In this document: piece by piece, positions 62,596 to 64,000 of the stretch
How the letters are laid out: each line of letters starts with the position of its first letter
Numbering within the stretch: the first letter of the stretch is position 1
Source of the DNA: Nostoc sp. CENA543
Lineage (GTDB): Bacteria > Cyanobacteriota > Cyanobacteriia > Cyanobacteriales > Nostocaceae
Length of the DNA: 64,000 nucleotides
NCBI RefSeq assembly: GCF_002896875.1
Contig: NZ_CP023278.1
Coordinates: forward strand, 4,348,501-4,412,500
Direction: 5' to 3'
Notes under the pieces: model-generated
What the model saw: only the letters and a program-made list of their open reading frames with translations
Databases searched by the model: none
What the model was told of the DNA's origin: nothing
Program-made: the position numbers and the translations under genes

Positions 62596-62708
62596 TCATT
62601 AGTCAATAGTCATTAGTCATTAGTCATTAGTCATTAGGGCTTAGAAAGACAAATCTACCTTGTCTACCTTGTCCCCAATCCCCAGTCCCCAATCCCCAAT
62701 CCCCAATC
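62580..62708. repeat. Composite heptamer repeat block, inverse of 61587-61680
   Basis: GTCAATA/GTCATTA units (62580-62637), then AGAAAGACAAATCTACCTTGTC and CCCCAAT units (62671-62708). The order is the reverse complement of the block upstream of the TPR gene. It reaches to the base before the start codon of the next gene. Confidence 0.8.
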
Positions 62709-62709
62709 T

Positions 62710-63600
62710 ATGAAAAAACTTTTAATCACTGGAGCAAGCGGATTTTTGGGGTGGCATTTGTGCCAAATAGCTCAAGAAAATTGGGAAGTTTATGGAACAT
62801 ATTATTCCCATGATATAGAAATTCCAGGTATTAAATTAATCAAATTAAATTTAACAAACTTTGCTGAAATTAAGCAGGCATTTAGTGAAATTAAACCAGA
62901 TGCAGTAATTCATACAGCCGCTTCTTCACAGCCCAACTTTTGCCAGCTTCACCCTGAAGAATCATACACAATTAACGTCACTGCATCTTGTAATATTGCT
63001 GGACTTTGTGCAGACTATCAAATTCCTTGCGCTTTTACATCCACTGACTTAGTTTTTGATGGTTTGAACGCACCTTATCAAGAAACAGATGCCACTTGTC
63101 CTGTGAATATTTATGGTGAGCAAAAAGTCATGGCAGAAATCGGAATGCTAGAACGCTACCCCATGACAGCAGTGTGCAGAATGCCTTTAATGTTTGGTAA
63201 TGCCACACCTACTGCTAACAGTTTTATCCAGCCATTTATTGATATTTTAAAACAGGAAAAAGAACTGAAGTTATTTACTGACGAATTTCGCACACCAACG
63301 AGTGCTAATACTGCGGCACGAGGTTTATTATTAGCCTTAGCAAAAGTCAATGGTATCATTCATTTAGGCGGCAAAGAAAGAATTTCCCGCTATGATTTTG
63401 GCAGAATTTTAGTTGAAGTGTTCCAACTTCCCGCCACCGGATTAAAAGGCTGTCTGCAAACAGATGTCAAAATGGCTGCACCCAGACCAAAGGATGTCTC
63501 CTTAAATAGTTATCAAGCCTTTAAATTAGGATACAAACCTCTTTCTATCAAAGAAGAATTAGCATCTCTTTATTCTGAGTACAAGATGGTAAATAATTAA
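62710..63600 (+). CDS. RmlD-like NAD(P)-dependent sugar reductase/epimerase
   Basis: The 296-residue extended SDR has GASGFLG (residues 8-14) for the dinucleotide, AASSQPNFCQLHPE near 71 in the place of the RmlD AAxTxVDxAExxP motif, STDLVFDG with the catalytic Ser/Thr near 116, and YGEQK with Tyr and Lys near 137-141. It resembles dTDP-4-dehydrorhamnose reductase and would reduce a nucleotide-sugar or similar ketone. ATG 62710 has no ribosome binding site, because a repeat fills the upstream region. No other dTDP-rhamnose genes are near. Confidence 0.85.
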   Translation: MKKLLITGASGFLGWHLCQIAQENWEVYGTYYSHDIEIPGIKLIKLNLTNFAEIKQAFSEIKPDAVIHTAASSQPNFCQLHPEESYTINVTASCNIAGLCADYQIPCAFTSTDLVFDGLNAPYQETDATCPVNIYGEQKVMAEIGMLERYPMTAVCRMPLMFGNATPTANSFIQPFIDILKQEKELKLFTDEFRTPTSANTAARGLLLALAKVNGIIHLGGKERISRYDFGRILVEVFQLPATGLKGCLQTDVKMAAPRPKDVSLNSYQAFKLGYKPLSIKEELASLYSEYKMVNN

Positions 63601-63603
63601 AGT

Positions 63604-63655
63604 TTTGTAGTGAGAACTTTAGTTCTCGGAGTAGGACTAAAGTCCTTACTACGAA
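63604..63655. repeat. Dispersed palindromic repeat, relative of 1953-2050
   Basis: TTTTGTAGTG to TTACTACGAAC with internal AGAACTTTAGTTCT and GGACTAAAGTCC hairpins, directly after the reductase stop codon. Confidence 0.7.
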
Positions 63656-63695
63656 CTTTATTTTATCATTATTTATTGCGAACTGCGAATTGGTA

Positions 63696-64000
63696 TTATG
63701 GTGTACGCAAATAAATTACCTGATTTTGATTGTTATAGATAAATAAAGGTAAACTGGCATTTTCACTAATGACTATTAATGCTTCTTGTAGACCTTGCCA
63801 ATGATTGGCAATATCAGCGATCGCACCGGAATTATTATTAGTATCTTCAGAAAGACTATTTTGGAGAAGTTGTTCGTATTCAGGGGTGATTCTGACAATA
63901 ATTCCCTTTTCATCGACTGTGAAGTTGCAAATTCTGATATTACTAGAACAGGTTTTTTCTAAATCGACACGAGTTTGTCGCCAGGCATTATCTAGTTCTA
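63696..64000 (-). CDS. C-terminal part of an unrecognised protein, 5' end outside window
   Basis: On the minus strand a frame stays open from the window edge to a TAA at 63696-63698, giving about 101 residues: ...VDLEKTCSSNIRICNFTVDEKGIIVRITPEYEQLL, then a helix with NHWQGLQEALIVI and a final FIYNNQNQVIYLRTP. It contains no in-frame stop over 300 bases and a HIP1 site, which support coding. I do not recognise the family. Confidence 0.6.
   Translation of the reverse strand, partial: ELDNAWRQTRVDLEKTCSSNIRICNFTVDEKGIIVRITPEYEQLLQNSLSEDTNNNSGAIADIANHWQGLQEALIVISENASLPLFIYNNQNQVIYLRTP

Overview
Organism. The window looks like chromosome of a filamentous, heterocyst-forming cyanobacterium of the Nostoc/Anabaena group. 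Signs seen in the sequence are roughly 40% GC, very frequent HIP1 octamers (GCGATCGC, e.g. at 1161), several heptanucleotide tandem repeats, many small dispersed inverted-repeat elements between genes, and typical gene families (DUF4058, DUF5674, TPR, pentapeptide, PEP-CTERM, haemagglutinin/CHAT proteins). No rRNA, tRNA, CRISPR array or transposase was seen.

Layout. Positions 1-26000 are almost entirely sulfur metabolism. They hold sulfonate-type binding proteins (1-927, 7587-8612, 8815-9753), a PhnD-like binding protein, SsuD monooxygenase with SsuE flavin reductase, one SsuC/SsuB permease and ATPase pair, MetX/MetY direct sulfhydrylation, an AprA-like flavoprotein with a two-cluster ferredoxin, a TsuA-like thiosulfate transporter, a double rhodanese, the cystathionine beta-synthase/gamma-lyase pair, an aminotransferase, an ETHE1-like persulfide dioxygenase and a small catabolic cassette. 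Positions 26000-37500 hold a vanadium-haloperoxidase-like protein, a dienelactone hydrolase, a second ferredoxin/binding-protein/flavoprotein module, a PEP-CTERM protein and a Tat-exported sulfatase with its formylglycine-generating enzyme. Positions 37800-44900 hold an MFS exporter, two divergent operons (HAD plus racemase-like; GST, CmcJ-like and TauD) and an EamA transporter. Positions 44871-51304 form a long minus-strand operon: SsuA lipoprotein, a clear AprA homologue, GNAT, a clear AprB homologue, HEAT protein, DUF4058 and ApbC/Mrp. From 51463 the content becomes ordinary cyanobacterial accessory genes: O-methyltransferase, TPR proteins, a very large GT2-haemagglutinin-CHAT fusion, DUF5674, pentapeptide protein and an RmlD-like reductase.

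How the genes fit together. The sulfur genes supply uptake of organosulfur compounds, oxidative release of sulfite (SsuD/SsuE, TauD), hydrolysis of sulfate esters outside the cytoplasm (sulfatase plus FGE), handling of sulfane sulfur (rhodanese, persulfide dioxygenase, TsuA) and incorporation into homocysteine and cysteine. Three separate loci pair a sulfonate-type binding protein or sulfur gene with an AprA-type FAD flavoprotein and a two-cluster ferredoxin. I regard this as the best candidate for an undescribed system, because AprAB-type enzymes are not a normal part of oxygenic phototroph sulfur assimilation. A short motif (ACCGATAAA and/or TTTACCG) recurs in the intergenic regions of many of these operons and suggests one shared regulator, whose gene is not in the window.

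Limits. All family calls are from reading the translations and from remembered family signatures. No database search was run.
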